Assembly (NCBI GenBank): GCA_015501075.1
Contig: JADNYJ010000181.1
Coordinates: forward strand, 1 to 64,000
Origin: Gymnopilus junonius
Lineage: Eukaryota > Basidiomycota > Agaricomycetes > Agaricales > Galerinaceae
Length of the DNA: 64,000 bases
Reading direction: 5' to 3'
Position numbers and translations under genes: made by a program. Numbering within the stretch: position 1 is the stretch's first letter; each line of letters begins with the position of its first letter. The notes beneath the pieces were generated by a model, which ran no database searches, had not been told where the DNA came from, and saw only the letters and a list, made by a program, of their open reading frames with translations. This document shows, one piece after another, positions 22,301 through 34,877 of the stretch.

Positions 22301-25023
22301 GGGACTAACATATAGTACCTGCAATCAAGGATCAATAGATGTTTTTCATATCGATGCCTGCCGATTTACCGTTCAGCAAATTCTTCGTAAGTCCATCTAG
22401 TTGGGTATCCTGCACAGCTGATTCGAATGGTTTCGAGGACACCGCAAGCTCTCAGCTGGCCCAATACCTGCTGGGGTTGAAATTCCCATGGACGTTTAAG
22501 TTCGTTTGGTTTAATGCATCGAATATAGTGTACGTTGGTTGTACTGAGGGTCTCCATGAGTGCTATTAATGATGCTTTAAAAATCGACCCCTGGGTAGGC
22601 TTCTTGTTTGCAGCGCCAGGTCGCTTCGCCAAAGATCCGGTTAGAGCACCTTGCGCGACTAAGGATTGTCGACCAGGGTCAGGGATGAGGGACGACCGCC
22701 GAGAACCCCCACTGCCAGAATCGGAAAATGCAGGAGAAGCGGGTGGCGGTCCATCCAGACCTTTGGTCGAGTTGAGGGCTGCATCCAACACCTCTTTGAG
22801 GAATGGATTTTTGGTACCTGCAAGCAGCGCCATCTGTTCATCTGGAACAGTATCGCGGTTTTTCTCCAAGAATCCTTCAACCTCATAAGTCACATCCAAA
22901 GCATAATGAGCAATTGTAAATGCAGAATTTCCAAAGCGAGGTTTCTTGAATACGTTCTTGTACTCAGGCTTTCCTAGAATTTGTGTATGCAGTTTTTGCA
23001 AGAGAGAAGCATCACTGCCTGCTGGCAATCGAGACTCCTCGTCCAGAAGTGCCAGCACTCCAAGTTTCCCTTCAATAACGTCGATGCAAGGCTGATTGTC
23101 CGAAAAGTCAATAAATTTCCATTTGATTTCCTCTTTGACATATTCTTCCTGTTCAAGTTTGAAGACATGGGAATTGAACTATAAAGTGAATGTTCAAACG
23201 TATTGATGGGTGAAGGTTGCGGGAAATGTTACCTCTTGCTGGAGTTTCTCGTTTGCGTAGTTGATGCTGAATTGTTCAAATGAGTTCTGCCATATACCAT
23301 CAGCATGCCTTCGACAGGAAAATTGAGGATGTCAAGAACCTTTTGGAAATGTTCGAAACCGTAGATATCAAGCACTCCAATAAACATTTCTGCTCGCTCA
23401 GCAGCATCGCCATTCTCTCCGGCGAGGCTTTCATTTACAATGGCAACAAGCCATTCAAACATGCACGCGTAGACAAATTTGGCTACACTATCTCTAACAA
23501 CAGTTGCCTGCGCTGCATTGAGGGATGTGACAATCTTCTCCGAACGTGTTTGTATTTGCTTTTTGATCGTCCACTTCTTGAACTCCGCTAAAGAAACCCC
23601 AAGAAAACGAGTAGCTAAGAGGAGAGCGGGGTCGTTGTCGTCCATCGATGCATCGTTTCGTAGTTGCGCTATTTTCACATTTCCGAGATGAAGAAGTGCG
23701 GCAAGAAGACGAAAGACAGCCCATTGTTTTTCGACACTAATTCCCACAGTAGACAATGCTTGTTGGGTTGCACGAAACTCCTCCGCGTCATCTACACCAG
23801 CTATAGGCGTGGACGACGGGCCACCCTGTTTCAGGTAAAAAAATTTCGTGATATCTGAGTCCAAACCAAGGTCCTTCCTTTCCTTCACGGGAGCCCCAGC
23901 ACACAGTTGATAAAAGATGTGGTAATTCCGTTCCGTGAGTGGTTGGAAAACGATTCTAGATCGCTCGAGTAGATATGTACGAATGCGCGCGCCGACGATT
24001 TCTTGTTGCCCATCGAAAAGAATCTACAAGTCAACCATACTTGAGAAAGAAAGGAAAAAGATGAAACAAGGGGCAATAACGAACCTGAATATACTTTCCG
24101 AAGCGGGATGAGTTGTCATTACGTGTAGTCTTTGCATTTCCAAATGCTTCCAAAATGGGATTCGTTGCTAATATCTGCTTTTCAATTTCACTGGAATCAT
24201 CCAAAGAGAACTTGGTTTTTGACTTTGAATTGGAGTCGGGCGGATTCACCGATGCAAGGTATCGCATTATGAATTTCGCCTAAGATATTGGAGAATTCGG
24301 CCTTCGGAATAATAAACACGGAAGTAGACGTACTGATTCTGTTTTGCCAGCTCCGCTGAGGAAAAAATTAGTTTGCTTAGAATGAAAAGAATAATCAACG
24401 CATACCTCTCTCCTGACACAATGATAGTTTGGCCCATACCATCCTTTCTCATCGCCGTGTAAGCATCTTCTGCGATTGCGAACAAATGGGGTTCTAATTC
24501 TCCTCTCTTGCGACCGCTATAGGCTTGTATAATTTCTGGGCCATATAAAGTTACACGTTGGAATGGATTGACCGCAATTAGGACGATGCCGCTGTAGTGT
24601 AGATGCTGTTGCTGGGCATAGCGATTACGTATAGTATGGAGGACTACAGTGCGTCAAGTGAGGAGAAAAGGCAAATGAACTGAACGGACGTACCCGAGGT
24701 TCGTTCAGATGTGAAAGGGTGGGAGGTCATCGGCAGTCTCTAAGAGCGGGGATTTCTTAGGGGTGGTAGACCCTCCTTGCCTTCTTTGATCTCCTTGCCA
24801 GTTGTGTTGATGGCAATTTCCTGGATTTACGGGACATTAGTAAAAGGTCTGAGGTCTGAGGGAGAGGCTTGGAAACACCTTGCCACGTTCGTCTCCTGCA
24901 AAGACCAGCTTGATGGTTCGTCCGCCGCCCTTTGTCACTGAGAGAACCTCTGCAGAAATCCAGGCGTGGTCTTTGTTCTTCGAACCAAACCCGTGTTCCC
25001 TTGCTGTATATGTTCTCGGCCAT
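19370..25023 (-). CDS. MYO2: Class V myosin heavy chain (Myo2-type), with four apparent one-base frameshifts
   Basis: Actin motor carrying secretory vesicles and organelles to the hyphal tip. ATG 25023 gives [14 protein letters not shown], then an SH3-like N-terminal domain ([19 protein letters not shown]). Motor signatures in order: P-loop [14 protein letters not shown] split by an intron, switch [13 protein letters not shown], switch [10 protein letters not shown], actin-binding surface, and SH1/SH2 helix region [18 protein letters not shown] neck with IQ motifs ([32 protein letters not shown]) and a coiled coil follow, then the DIL cargo domain ([20 protein letters not shown]). The TGA at 19372-19370 ends [10 protein letters not shown]. 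The frame slips by one base near 24970-24983, 21382-21388, 20876-20882 and 20155-20158, with perfect family sequence either side. That suggests assembly indels more than decay. Loop 2 ([17 protein letters not shown]) looks normal. Confidence 0.9.
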
Positions 25024-25511
25024 GTCAGTCGCGAAGAGCAACGGCTTGTCCAGCAAGGGGTTGTATATGAGAGAAGAGTTGTTTGGCCTTTGTTATTTTC
25101 GAGTTGACGGTTACATACTGTCACTCATTCTGCCTTGAACTTGTAGCCTAAAGATTCACGCTTATTTTCGACCATTCAATCACCACATTTATACAAATAT
25201 GATATTCGTTTCACTGCCAGGCAGGCCATAAATACGACGATTTTTCTACTGACTCTGAGCAGTAAAGCGCTTGAGCTTCTGACAGCTGAGACAGACACGT
25301 GATCCATCTGCGGTAAAAGGGGGAGATGTCAACCAAAATAGCTTGTCGTTAGTGTTACCAGCACAGTGTACTTTTCAGCGTCTTCGTCTTCATATCGGAA
25401 TCCGCGCTCGGAACTCAATATTCTGTTCTGCTCTGTTACTTATCTGTCCAAGGTGGTCCTGCAGGGCCACCCATTAATAGGAGCCTACTCTAGTTGTCCT
25501 GTGCTCCGCTC
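25024..25511. promoter_or_regulatory. Shared upstream region of myosin V and formin
   Basis: 488 bp between two divergent start codons. No TATA box is obvious. The segment is mixed in composition and holds both 5' UTRs. Confidence 0.5.
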
Positions 25512-28500
25512 ATGGATAGCATCTTTGGTCGTAAGAAGACTCGTCCGAGGCAGTCGTCTTTATCTGCTCAGGACCTTAATGAACGGTCTGTCCCATATGA
25601 CAAACTTTCCGCTCTACCTCGTCCCCCGTTCCTATCAATACTTTAAACCAAGGCATCAAAGGCATATCTGCTCCGAATACAAATCCCGCCCTCACCGTTG
25701 CTGGCACAGAACTGAACAAATTTACTATGCAAAAGAGTAGACTCGATCGTGAAAAACTTTATGAACAACATCATCAGGATTCCTCCACCACATCTATCTC
25801 TACGGCCGATTCTTCTACTGTGTATGAGGACTCCCTAGGCACTCTGTCCTCATCCCTCAAAACTCCAATGCATCAACAAACAGCACGAGTACGTCGTAGC
25901 GAGGCGTCTTCGCCGCGAAGTCAGGATATGGACTTCGGCCAACATTCTTCCCTGCCCAGTACAGCCGCCAGGCGACCCAATTCAGCCGCAACTATGACCA
26001 ATCGTTCCGACACCACTCGTAATTCGAAATATGCTCCTTCTCTGGCCTCTTCAGAAGCGGGCTCTCACCATTCCCATTTGGCCCAATTTTATCATCGACA
26101 TCACCATAGCGAATCTTTCCATTTTCCTCGACCGGAGAATGAAGATGAAATAGACCTTCTGTTTGAGAAAGTCAAGCGTACGCGAGATTTGGGAGATATA
26201 CCAGACCTTTCGATTGATCAGAAATGGCAGATGGTCTACAATGACGAACATATTAGATGGAGTGAGGATAAACAAAGAGAGGAGCGGTCAAGGAGGCAGA
26301 ATGAAATGGGACAATCTGCCGCACTAATCCCCGAAACGCCGCAATGGTACATCAAGAAATTCCTAGATAAAACCATAACACCTAAACAAGCTGGAAGCCT
26401 CTTGGTGTGCTTACGCAGTAAAGAAGTCAAGTATGTGAATCGCGAACGATATATATCTTTTTATGCTAATTCCTTGCAGATGGTTTCAGGAGTTTATTGC
26501 TCTCCAAGGTCCTTCTGTATTAGCGCAGACCCTACAGCACATCAGCCGCAAAGGATCATCAGGGTAAGCTCGTCGTAACTTTGCAGTCTTGGCCTTTTCT
26601 GATCATTCTTAGACGTGATGTTGATATTAAACTTGAGTACGAAGTTGTCAAATGCCTGAGGGCGATTTTCAATAATACTGTGGGGTTGATGCTTTTCTTA
26701 TCCAATAATTTTTATTGATCTTTAACGTTTGCTCAGGCTGCTGCCAATGAAGCTTTGACGCATCCTTCTATTGTGACCCAGATCGCATCGTCACTTAACA
26801 GCCCACATTTACCTACTCGTAAAAGCCTTCTTGAATTGTTGTCCGGTTTGGCTTATTGGAACGACGGAGAAGTGCATCATTTAGTTGTAGCAGCTCTAGA
26901 GGCCCTTAGCTCAGCAAATAATGAAAAGTGGAGGATGTTACGACTACTGGTTCAAATCTCTGGAACACACGCTGTCTGGGAGGGGCAAAATGGGGAGCCT
27001 TGTCGGGTGCCAGTGAGGAAGTCAAGCGGACTGGAGGCATTGACAGCTCTTTGAACGATTACGCGGTACGTGCCCCGAAAGTTTTCAGCTTCCTCTGTTT
27101 CAATTTCGATTATCTAGGTCTCAAATCTTGTCCTCATGAATGGTATACTGGCCTTTGTGGATGATTTTGACCTCCGCCTGCACCACCGATCGCAAATGGA
27201 GTCTGCAGGGCTCATGCGAATCCTCGAACTCTGCTCAGGCTTTGGAGTTTCCGACATCGACAAGCATATCAAAAAACTCCAATTGTATTTGATGAGGATG
27301 AAAAGAAGCTTCGTGAACGTTTGGACCAGGAAATATTACGAGATCTGACCAATCCTCAAGACGTATATAACGCGATATATTCTAAAAACACAAGGTACCA
27401 GAGCGCGCAATTATTTCTTGTCTATGATGCAACATCTCCTCCTCATTCGCGAGGAAGGCCAGGCTATGGTGCATTATTATCAACTTCTCGACTCCATTGT
27501 CACAGATGTTGTTCTGGACAAGAAGCTTGCCCGGTGCTGAACAGCGTATGGGCCACTCAGTGGAGAGAATTATCGCACCAATTTAACGAGGCCGACCGTT
27601 ATCAGGTGGCAGAGGACGAAGCAGCAGAGGCGCGAGCTTTGGCAGTCCGGCTCAAATTGGAAAAGGAGGCTTTAGAAGAGGAAATATCCCAAGGTCAGGA
27701 TGGACTGGTGGGAAAACTCAAAGGCCATATAGCTGCCATAGAAGAGAAGTTGTCTGTGTCGAGACAAACTACCTCAAGGCTACACGGCCAATTGGAAAAC
27801 TCAGAAGGCTCTTATGAGGACAAAATCAACCAACTAGAAGCTCAAATCATGGAATTGTTCCGCATGCTAAAGGAGGTCGGTAAAGGAGTTGAAACCATCT
27901 TGGATGGTGGTGCTATGGACCGAAAAGCTTTGTTGAAACTCTGGAGCGTAATTTCCAACGCCAAAAAACTATAAGTATTTTGGAAGGAAAGGAAGGGCCC
28001 AATCGCCGAAACCCAAGATTTGCCAATGGTACTTCTCCTTTTGTGGGGGAAGAGGAAGTGGATGCCACCCCCGGGAAATTAAATTCCCAGAAAACTTACC
28101 CGGAAGTAAATGTTGGTAGGAAGCTTTTCCAAGTGCAAGGCTCCACCGACAAACCTCTGGATGATAGTGGAAGGTTCACAGTTCATGGACGCAGACGAAG
28201 CGCATGCAAGAGAGCAGGTACAGCAACAGCTAGTAGCTGGGGTTAAATTGGTGATGTCTTCAACATATAATTTTCTTCTCTCGTTATTCACTTCATTCCG
28301 TGGCAGTATTCCCCTCAAATTGGCTCGGTGTCGAGCTCTCGTAGCATACGCGCTTCTCCTCGACGGACAGAGCGCCCAACCCTCGGAGGCGATACTTTCA
28401 AAAGTAATCACTTACTGGCCCCAAAGACAGATGATGCAACTTCTAGTGATACTGCTGATTTAAGTCGATCCTCATCACCGGCTAACGATGACGAAAGTGA

Positions 28501-31086
28501 ATACGGCAGATCAATACGAAGCGGGTTCACAAACAGAACTGAAGACACAGTTGTCACGTCCGTTAGTTCTGATAGCTCGTCTGATAATTCCCGCGTTCTA
28601 GCTCCAGGTTCGCTAGCTGAGCAACTCAGCAAGCATTTCCTACCAAGGGTCCAGTCTCTTCCACCTCATGACGAAGGTCTACTCCCGACTCCTTTGTTGC
28701 CGATACTTCCTGAGGAATCATTGGTTAGCGATTCTCACGCACCACCGCCGCCACCGCCACCGCCTCCTCCTCCGCCACCGCCGCCTCTACCCTCACTTCC
28801 AGCCTTTAATGTTTTCCATAAAAATATGCCCCCATCTTTGGATTTTCCACCACCACCACCACCACCACCCCACCTCCTCCTCCTCCTCCTCCTCCTCCCG
28901 GCATGAAGGCACGGATACCGGTATCTGGAGATCTTGCACCTCCGCCACCTGCATTCTCAAACTCAAGTTCAGCCCACAGTTCCACCCGTACATCTCTCCT
29001 AGGATCGAGTTTCAATTTTTCGAATAGTCGGAAAGAGATTGCAATAACTCCTAGTACAAAAATGAAACAGCTGCAGTGGGATAAGCTCCCTCAGCAACAA
29101 GTCAGCAAAACATTATGGAACGAAGACGAACCGCAGAAGGAACAAGAAATGCTTCAAAAACTCCAGATGGATGGTGTATGGATGGAAATGGAAGAAGACT
29201 TCAAAGCCAAGCAACTTGTCATTAATTTGATGGGTATGCGACTCATATATACATTTACGATCTTTGCTCAAGAAAGGTTTCAATAGCCAAGCAGAAGCAC
29301 GCGGAGCTGCGAAGCGTCTTGGATCCACAAACCAAGAAACGAGTTGGTATGGTTGGCTTACGCCTCATATCTGAAAAGGTTCTCACATGATATTAGAAAT
29401 CCTTATACAGCTCATAAGAAAGCTGGAGCCCGAAGAGATTGCACGTAAAATAGAACAATTTGATCTCGAAATGTGCACTCAGGTTTTCTTGAGGGAGTTG
29501 AAACCTGTTCTTCCGTCACCAGAGCAGGTATGATTGCTTGGTCAAGATGTACACATTGATTAAAATATGCATTCCAGGTTGGGAAATTGAATGTATATCG
29601 GAATGCAGACCCAGAAGAACTCGCGGGCCTCCACCCTTCCGATAGGCTCATGGTCCAATTGATCAAAATAGACAGGCTCGGTCCTCGGATTGAAGGGATG
29701 CTTTACAGGGTTACTTTCGACGAAACATGGGCTTTATTAGACGAGGTTAGACCTGGGTTCACTTTTTCTATACGGTTCGATGCAATCTTCCATCACTCCT
29801 TATAGGGTGCCAGAAAGATTTCTGAGGCAGGACGTGATCTGCTTGAAGCGAAGTATTTCAAAGAACTGCTCTCGGTAAGGTTTCAAACTCGAGAAGATTT
29901 TAGCAGTTGTTAACCTAATATTTTCCTTAGTTGATTCTCCTTATTGGTAATTACATGAACGGCACTGGTATCAAAGGCGGAGCTTTTGGTTTTCGCGTGA
30001 GCAGCATTAACAAGGTCGGCCGCTATCTACTTCTGTTCGTCTCTTTGGAACCCATAACTTTCTAGTTGGTGGATACGAAATCTGTTAACAATACCACTCT
30101 GCTTCATTTTCTGGAGAGAACTGTGGCCAAACACTTCCCGGAGATGGAGGGTTTCCTAGAAGAGTTAGAACGTCCTGCCGAGGCTTATAGAGGTGACGTG
30201 TGCTGTTGCTCTGTGGCACTTCATTTGCTAACGACACGATTAGTTAATCTCCAAGATATCAGGAAGGGTTTGACTGACCTTCGCGACGGACTGGCACGCA
30301 TTTATCAGGAACTAGTGGAACATTTCGCAGAATTGGATGAACGCGACCTTTATGGAAAGCAGATGTGGGCATTCTATAACAAGGCCAACGCGCAATTGGA
30401 AGACTTGGTTGACGATGTCAGAAACGCCGACTCTACTTACATCGATGCCATCAGTTACTATGGAGAGGACGAGAAGAACATGGCTTCATCGGAATTCTAC
30501 GGTATATTTAAAACCTTCGTTACATCTTATAAGGTGAGTTTGACGGATCACACGAAGCACTGATGCGCTATATAACTTGTTCGCTGCACAGAAATGCAAG
30601 AACGAGAACCAGACCGCGGCCGAGGAGAAGCTAGCATTAGCAAGAAGGAAACAAGCTTTGGAAATCACTAAAGCTAATCGCCAGAAAGAAATCGAGAGTG
30701 TTGCTGATGAAGACGACGGCGCTCTGGAACGGCTCATTGCCGACCTCCGAAGCGGCGATGTGATAACGCGTAAAGCACGTAGACGACGTTCCGGTACTCA
30801 GAATCTATCGGCGTTATCACCAGCTGAAGCAGAACCTCTTGCTGCGGACGACACAAGATTTATTGCGAGAGACATGTTAGCTCGACTGCAGTCGGATGGT
30901 TTTGTAGCTCCACCATCTCCAACCTTTTCCAATCAACAACGGCGCAGGCGACGGAGAGCAGAGAGACCGTTGGAAATTGACAAGGACACTCCTACATCAC
31001 CTTTAGCGACGGAAATTTTGGACATGAATGAGACGTCTGCTACAGATACCTCAGACGAGCTGGCTGCTAGTCTACCCCTTTCTTGA
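25512..31086 (+). CDS. BNI1: Diaphanous-related formin (Bni1/SepA type), several apparent frameshifts
   Basis: Nucleates unbranched actin cables used by myosin V and in cytokinesis. ATG 25512 starts MDSIFGRKKTRPRQSSLSAQ. The N-terminal region carries the Rho-binding/FH3 armadillo part (PQWYIKKFLDKTITPKQAGS; WFQEFIALQGPSVLAQTL after an intron; LMNGILAFVDDFDLRLHHRS). A coiled coil (EIS-GQDGLVGKLKGHIAAIEE) precedes FH1: two proline runs at about 28738-28790 and 28848-28906. FH2 starts near 29060 (MKQLQWDKLPQQQVSKTLWN) and includes the conserved LLIGNYMNGTGIKGGAFGFR. A DAD-like basic tail (LIADLRSGDVITRKARRRR) and the stop at 31084-31086 follow. Apparent one-base slips occur near 25630, 27271 (A6 run), 27395, 27535 and 27580, with good family sequence on both sides of each. 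Confidence 0.88.
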
Positions 31087-31244
31087 CCCTTTTTTTAATT
31101 GATAGAGCATGTTTTAGTCTGTAATTCCGGGACTGTGATACTGTATTTACCATAAGGTTGTAATCATAACAAATACCAAGGAGCGAAAATAGTTGCAATT
31201 GCCTGTGTTCATTTCTCCTCTGACTCTCACTGTGCGCTCTTGCA

Positions 31245-32380
31245 ATGTTTGCCATTACACTCCTTACATCCCTTACTCTCATTCCATTTGTGAATGCCCA
31301 GGCCACGTCACTTGGAGTTGAAGCCATTGAGGCTCACTTTAGCCAGTCTGCTATAGTGCCCGACCTCCTCGCGTCATTCAACCCTTCTGCACTCCTTACT
31401 TTAAACTTCCCAGGTGAGGAATTTTCAATTCTAAACAACGATCAATGTATAATGTAGCCCACAGTCGTAGGAGACGTTCAGCCTGGACAATCTTTGACTC
31501 AAGCCCGTAAGTTGCTCAAAATGGATCACAGCTATCCAAGCTGATGCAGTCGTTGCGTAGAGGTTGCCCAGACACCTACAGTTACCATCACGCCAGCAAA
31601 TTCTTCAACTTCCTTGAACAGCACGTATACTTTGGTCATGGTGGATGCAGATATTGTTGGAAGCAAACTCCCTCAAGGACAGACTCGGCACTGGCTTGAG
31701 AATAGTGTTGTGATTAATGGTATGTCGATTAAATGGGTAGAGTGTTACCAAGTATTTACTATTGATGGCAAAAGGCTCTGTCGTCTCAAATGCCTCTGCG
31801 ACTGTAATCACTCGGTATGCAGGGCCTGCACCTGCTGCAGGAAGTGGTCCACATCGGTATGCACCTCTTTTCTGTAATTTTTTATAGGCTAAAGCATTGT
31901 CTAGCTATGTGGTACTTTTATATGCACAACCTTCAACCTTCAAGGCTCCTCCAGCATATTCCCAATCCAACATTGGAGTTTCAACTTTTGATTTTAATGC
32001 CTATGTTCAGGTTGGCAGATTCTATTTTTCATTGTCTCAAAGGCCTAAAGATGTAATTTTTTCAGGAGAGTGGTCTGGGTGCTCTTATTGCTGTAAGCCT
32101 CAATATATATAGTTATGGTAATTTGGCTCATCTCTTTCAGGGCAATTATTTCACTGTTGAAGTGGAGACAGCAACTGTATCTATCTCTGCTACATCTCCA
32201 GTGGTGTCATCCACTCTTCCTGTTTTGTCCACATCTCCCAGCTCATCTAGCAGTTCAAGCAGTAGCAGCACCCCATCCAAGACCAGTGGTGCATCTGATT
32301 TAGTTGTTCAATCCTCTTTTCTAGCAGTCAGCCTAATTCTTGCAAAGGTATTGTTGCAGGCAGTGTGTTTTGGGTGCTAG
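31245..32380 (+). CDS. Secreted, probably GPI-anchored PEBP (YbhB-like) family protein
   Basis: ATG 31245 opens a signal peptide (MFAITLLTSLTLIPFVNAQA). The PEBP fold follows over about five exons: ALLTLNFP, then after an intron VVGDVQPGQSLTQA, the ligand-site segments STYTLVMVDADIVGS (equivalent to the DPDAP motif, here VDADI) and GQTRHWLENSVVING (equivalent to G-x-x-R-H-W), then GSGPHRYVVLLYAQPS and STFDFNAYV. The end has a Ser-rich stalk (about 20 serines/threonines) and a hydrophobic tail (SSFLAVSLILAKVLLQAVCF), the usual pattern of a GPI-anchor signal. Introns are short with GTGAGG/GTAAG starts. Family members bind anionic or hydrophobic ligands; the ligand here is unknown. It is the last ordinary gene before the repeat-rich half. 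Confidence 0.75.
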
Positions 32381-33166
32381 GACTTTACTATAATTCCTGG
32401 CCACTAGTATCATATGCAGAAAGATATGGTATGACAAGTAGATATATTTACCTTACTAGTGCAGTATTGAGATTTGAATAGCGTGGCAAACCATATGCTA
32501 CTCAAGGACTATTATTCAGTTTACTTCAATGTCTTAGTGTGTAAGGCTTTTATTTAGAATTTTCTGTTCTGCATATGTACTTGCAGTGAGGGACATAGGC
32601 TCAGCTAAGCAAGAAATTCCCACCCATATGAAATGTGAGTGGGGCTTATACCAAGGTAGGGGTTTTACCAGGGCAATATAAAGTTAGGGCTTTTTCAATT
32701 TATGATGCTCTATGTTATGACATTGATGATAGAACCTAATCTGATAAGATAAGGTCTAGCATAGTAGTCATAGAGGTCATTTTAATGAAGTCTCTTAAGG
32801 TATTGTCTTTGACAGAAGATTGCCTTAGGAGTTCAAGTGGTCACTCTGGTTGTTACAAGAGTTGTTATTCTCAAGAACAAGCTAACAAATACAGTAGTCT
32901 AGCTACAGTTTATATAGTATTTGTGGTTGATAATAATATAGTTGAAATGATAACAAAACAGGGGCAGCAGAAGGGATGATCATCACAGAGGTGATACAAA
33001 GAGGTGATGATCAGGAAAGGGATGATTGTCTGCATATAAGAGTAAGAGAAAGTGATCATCTTTGAGAGCAAAGATGATCATATCAAATACTATAAATAAC
33101 AATCTAAATGATAAAAGATAAGAGAGAAGAAAGATGCGATGTCAGGTGCTGACTTTGTTTTGAGAG
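32381..33166. other. AT-rich non-coding spacer with clustered GATGATCA words
   Basis: No gene seen. Between 32970 and 33085 the palindromic words TGATCATC and GATGATCA and close variants recur at least five times. The segment ends at the copia-type LTR. Confidence 0.5.
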
Positions 33167-33651
33167 TGTTAAGTTCTTGATGATCTAAATGAAGGGAAGG
33201 GCAGAGCAGGCAGAGAAGATCCACATTGGAGCTACATTGGAGTACATCGGTGTTGGAGTTGGTTTTAGCGTAAACATATGTAGACATAGGGTTGAGACTT
33301 CAGCTTCAATGTATGTGTTGCACTCCATTGTCTGGATGTTGTCTCAAATTTTGGAGTTAGATTGGAATGAGAGAGCAGAGTAGAGAGCATGGATTGATTA
33401 ATGAACAATATATGAACTAAGGTACCTAATAATAGTTCTAAGGTTTTTATACTATGGAGGAAACTAAGCGGAGACTGTATGTGTACTAGTGAGCAGGCAG
33501 ACATATAAGTTATTCTGCACTACTCAGAGTTGTTTAGCTACATGTAATCTAAGTGTCTATGTGTTCTGGGACTTGTAGTATTTTGAGGAAATCATGAGGT
33601 CGGAGTTCATATAGTTGGAGATTGGAGTTGGTTAGAGGCACATATATAACA
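33167..33651 (-). mobile_element. Copia-type LTR, old copy
   Basis: On the minus strand it begins TGTTATATATGTGCC and ends CTTAACA, so it has the TG...CA form with a 5-bp inverted end (TGTTA/TAACA). It is the reverse-complement homologue of the LTR at 42550-43014. Immediately upstream on the minus strand is a purine run AAGGGGGAAATAC, a likely polypurine tract, so this is the 3' LTR of a largely lost element. No target duplication is seen (GAGAG on one side, GTATT on the other). It holds a TATA-like word (TATAAAAACC on -) that the other copy lacks. Confidence 0.75.
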
Positions 33652-33780
33652 GTATTTCCCCCTTAGGCTAAACCTTGAGGCCTGTGCATGAGAATGGTCA
33701 TGTGCTGGTTGGTTTTGGTTGTTTGAAATTTTCATTCAGTCCTCTCTTCAATATTGTCATTCTACCTCCCCCCCATCAAT

Positions 33781-34433
33781 ATGTCGCACACCAATTCCAA
33801 CTCAGAGGATCTCGAGGACCTTGAAGTACAAGAGCAGAAACTCATGCTCCAGTGGGAGGAGCTTAATCAGAAGTGAGAACAGATGGAGCAGAAGTGATGG
33901 GAGGCAGAGGAGCATGCAGAGGCAGAATGGGTGGCAGAAGAAGCATAGAAGGTGGCCAAGGCAGAGAATGCAGCAGAGGCAGAGCAGATGAAAACTGCAA
34001 AGGGGAAGAAGAAGGTGCAGCCAAAGGAGAAGGCAGCTGCAACACAGCAGAAGGCAGTTGTGATGCGGGAGTCAGCCAGAGTGTACAAGGCAGTGATTGG
34101 AGTCATCTGCATTCGGTGTGTGCAGGTGGGGGTGAAGTGCCTATGGCCAAGGTAAGTCCCAGTCTTATTATTTTTTTTCTTTGTTATGATTTAATTATTG
34201 ACTTGTGATTTGTTTTTAGGGAGGGTACCAGCAAGGTGGCATCATGCAAGCACTGCCAAGTGCAGCACAAGAGTTGCAATATCAGCAGAGGAGCTGTGAG
34301 GTTGGAGAGTCAGGCGGAGTCAGAGGTACGACCAGCCAAGGTGATAGGGGTGGCAAAGCCCAAGTCCAAGACAACGGCAGAGGCACAAAAAGGGCTGGGT
34401 ATTGACATATACAATAGTGACCATCATCTGTGA
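33781..34433 (+). pseudogene. TE-associated cysteine-motif (zinc-cluster-like) protein, decayed
   Basis: ATG 33781 opens MSHTNSNSEDLEDLEVQEQK, a charged coiled-coil N-terminus. In-frame TGA and TAG codons interrupt it near 33880-33950. A CIRCVQVGVKCLWP motif, a probable intron (about 34153-34219, GTAAGT...TTTAG) and then CKHCQVQHKSC follow. The C-x2-C-x6-C and C-x2-C-x6-C spacing resembles fungal Zn2Cys6 clusters. Similar proteins are repeated in agaricomycete genomes beside transposons (a second is at 48737-50790). Function unknown, perhaps DNA binding by a mobile element. Confidence 0.5.
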
Positions 34434-34778
34434 TACACGGTTGCCCAGGGAAGTAAGACATCACAAAACCCACAGCGCCAGCCAAAGTGAGTCAGATTTG
34501 ATGGTCATCTATTTTTGTGCAGTACAGCCAGAAAAGGTAAGACATAGACACACAGCACTGTTCAGCCCAATCTGGGTGGCTGAAATAGGTACAAATATGG
34601 CAACTGGATGGAAATATGATTGGGACCCAGAGTGCTGATGCTGTATTTATCTACAGGGCAAGTTAACTCGGCAACCAGATGGAAATCAGACATGGGCCTG
34701 GGGCACCGATGATAGTATATTTCAATTATTTAGGGTAGTGTAGTGATTCAGATGTCCATTTTTCTTCACCACAAAGAT
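34422..34778 (+). repeat. Dispersed repeat, copy 1
   Basis: About 350 bp that recurs in inverted orientation at 52387-52745, roughly 85-90% alike by eye. Contains GTACAAATATGGCAAC and GGCAACCAGATGGAAATCAG. It has no coding capacity; part may be a TE end or UTR. Confidence 0.75.
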
Positions 34779-34877
34779 TTAATTTGACGCCTGACCATCA
34801 TAGGGATCAAGGTCACCTAATCGTGTGACAAATACAAAGTGGGGAAAATTTTTTGAACTTTCTGATTAGTACCCATC

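Noticed and set aside
28738..28906. Poly-Pro and, on the other strand, poly-Gly/Trp/Glu frames as separate genes
   Set aside because: They are the FH1 region of the formin and its antisense shadows.
32970..33085. GATGATCA cluster as an operator array
   Set aside because: Words vary and lie in AT-rich spacer beside an LTR with no gene downstream; listed only as composition.
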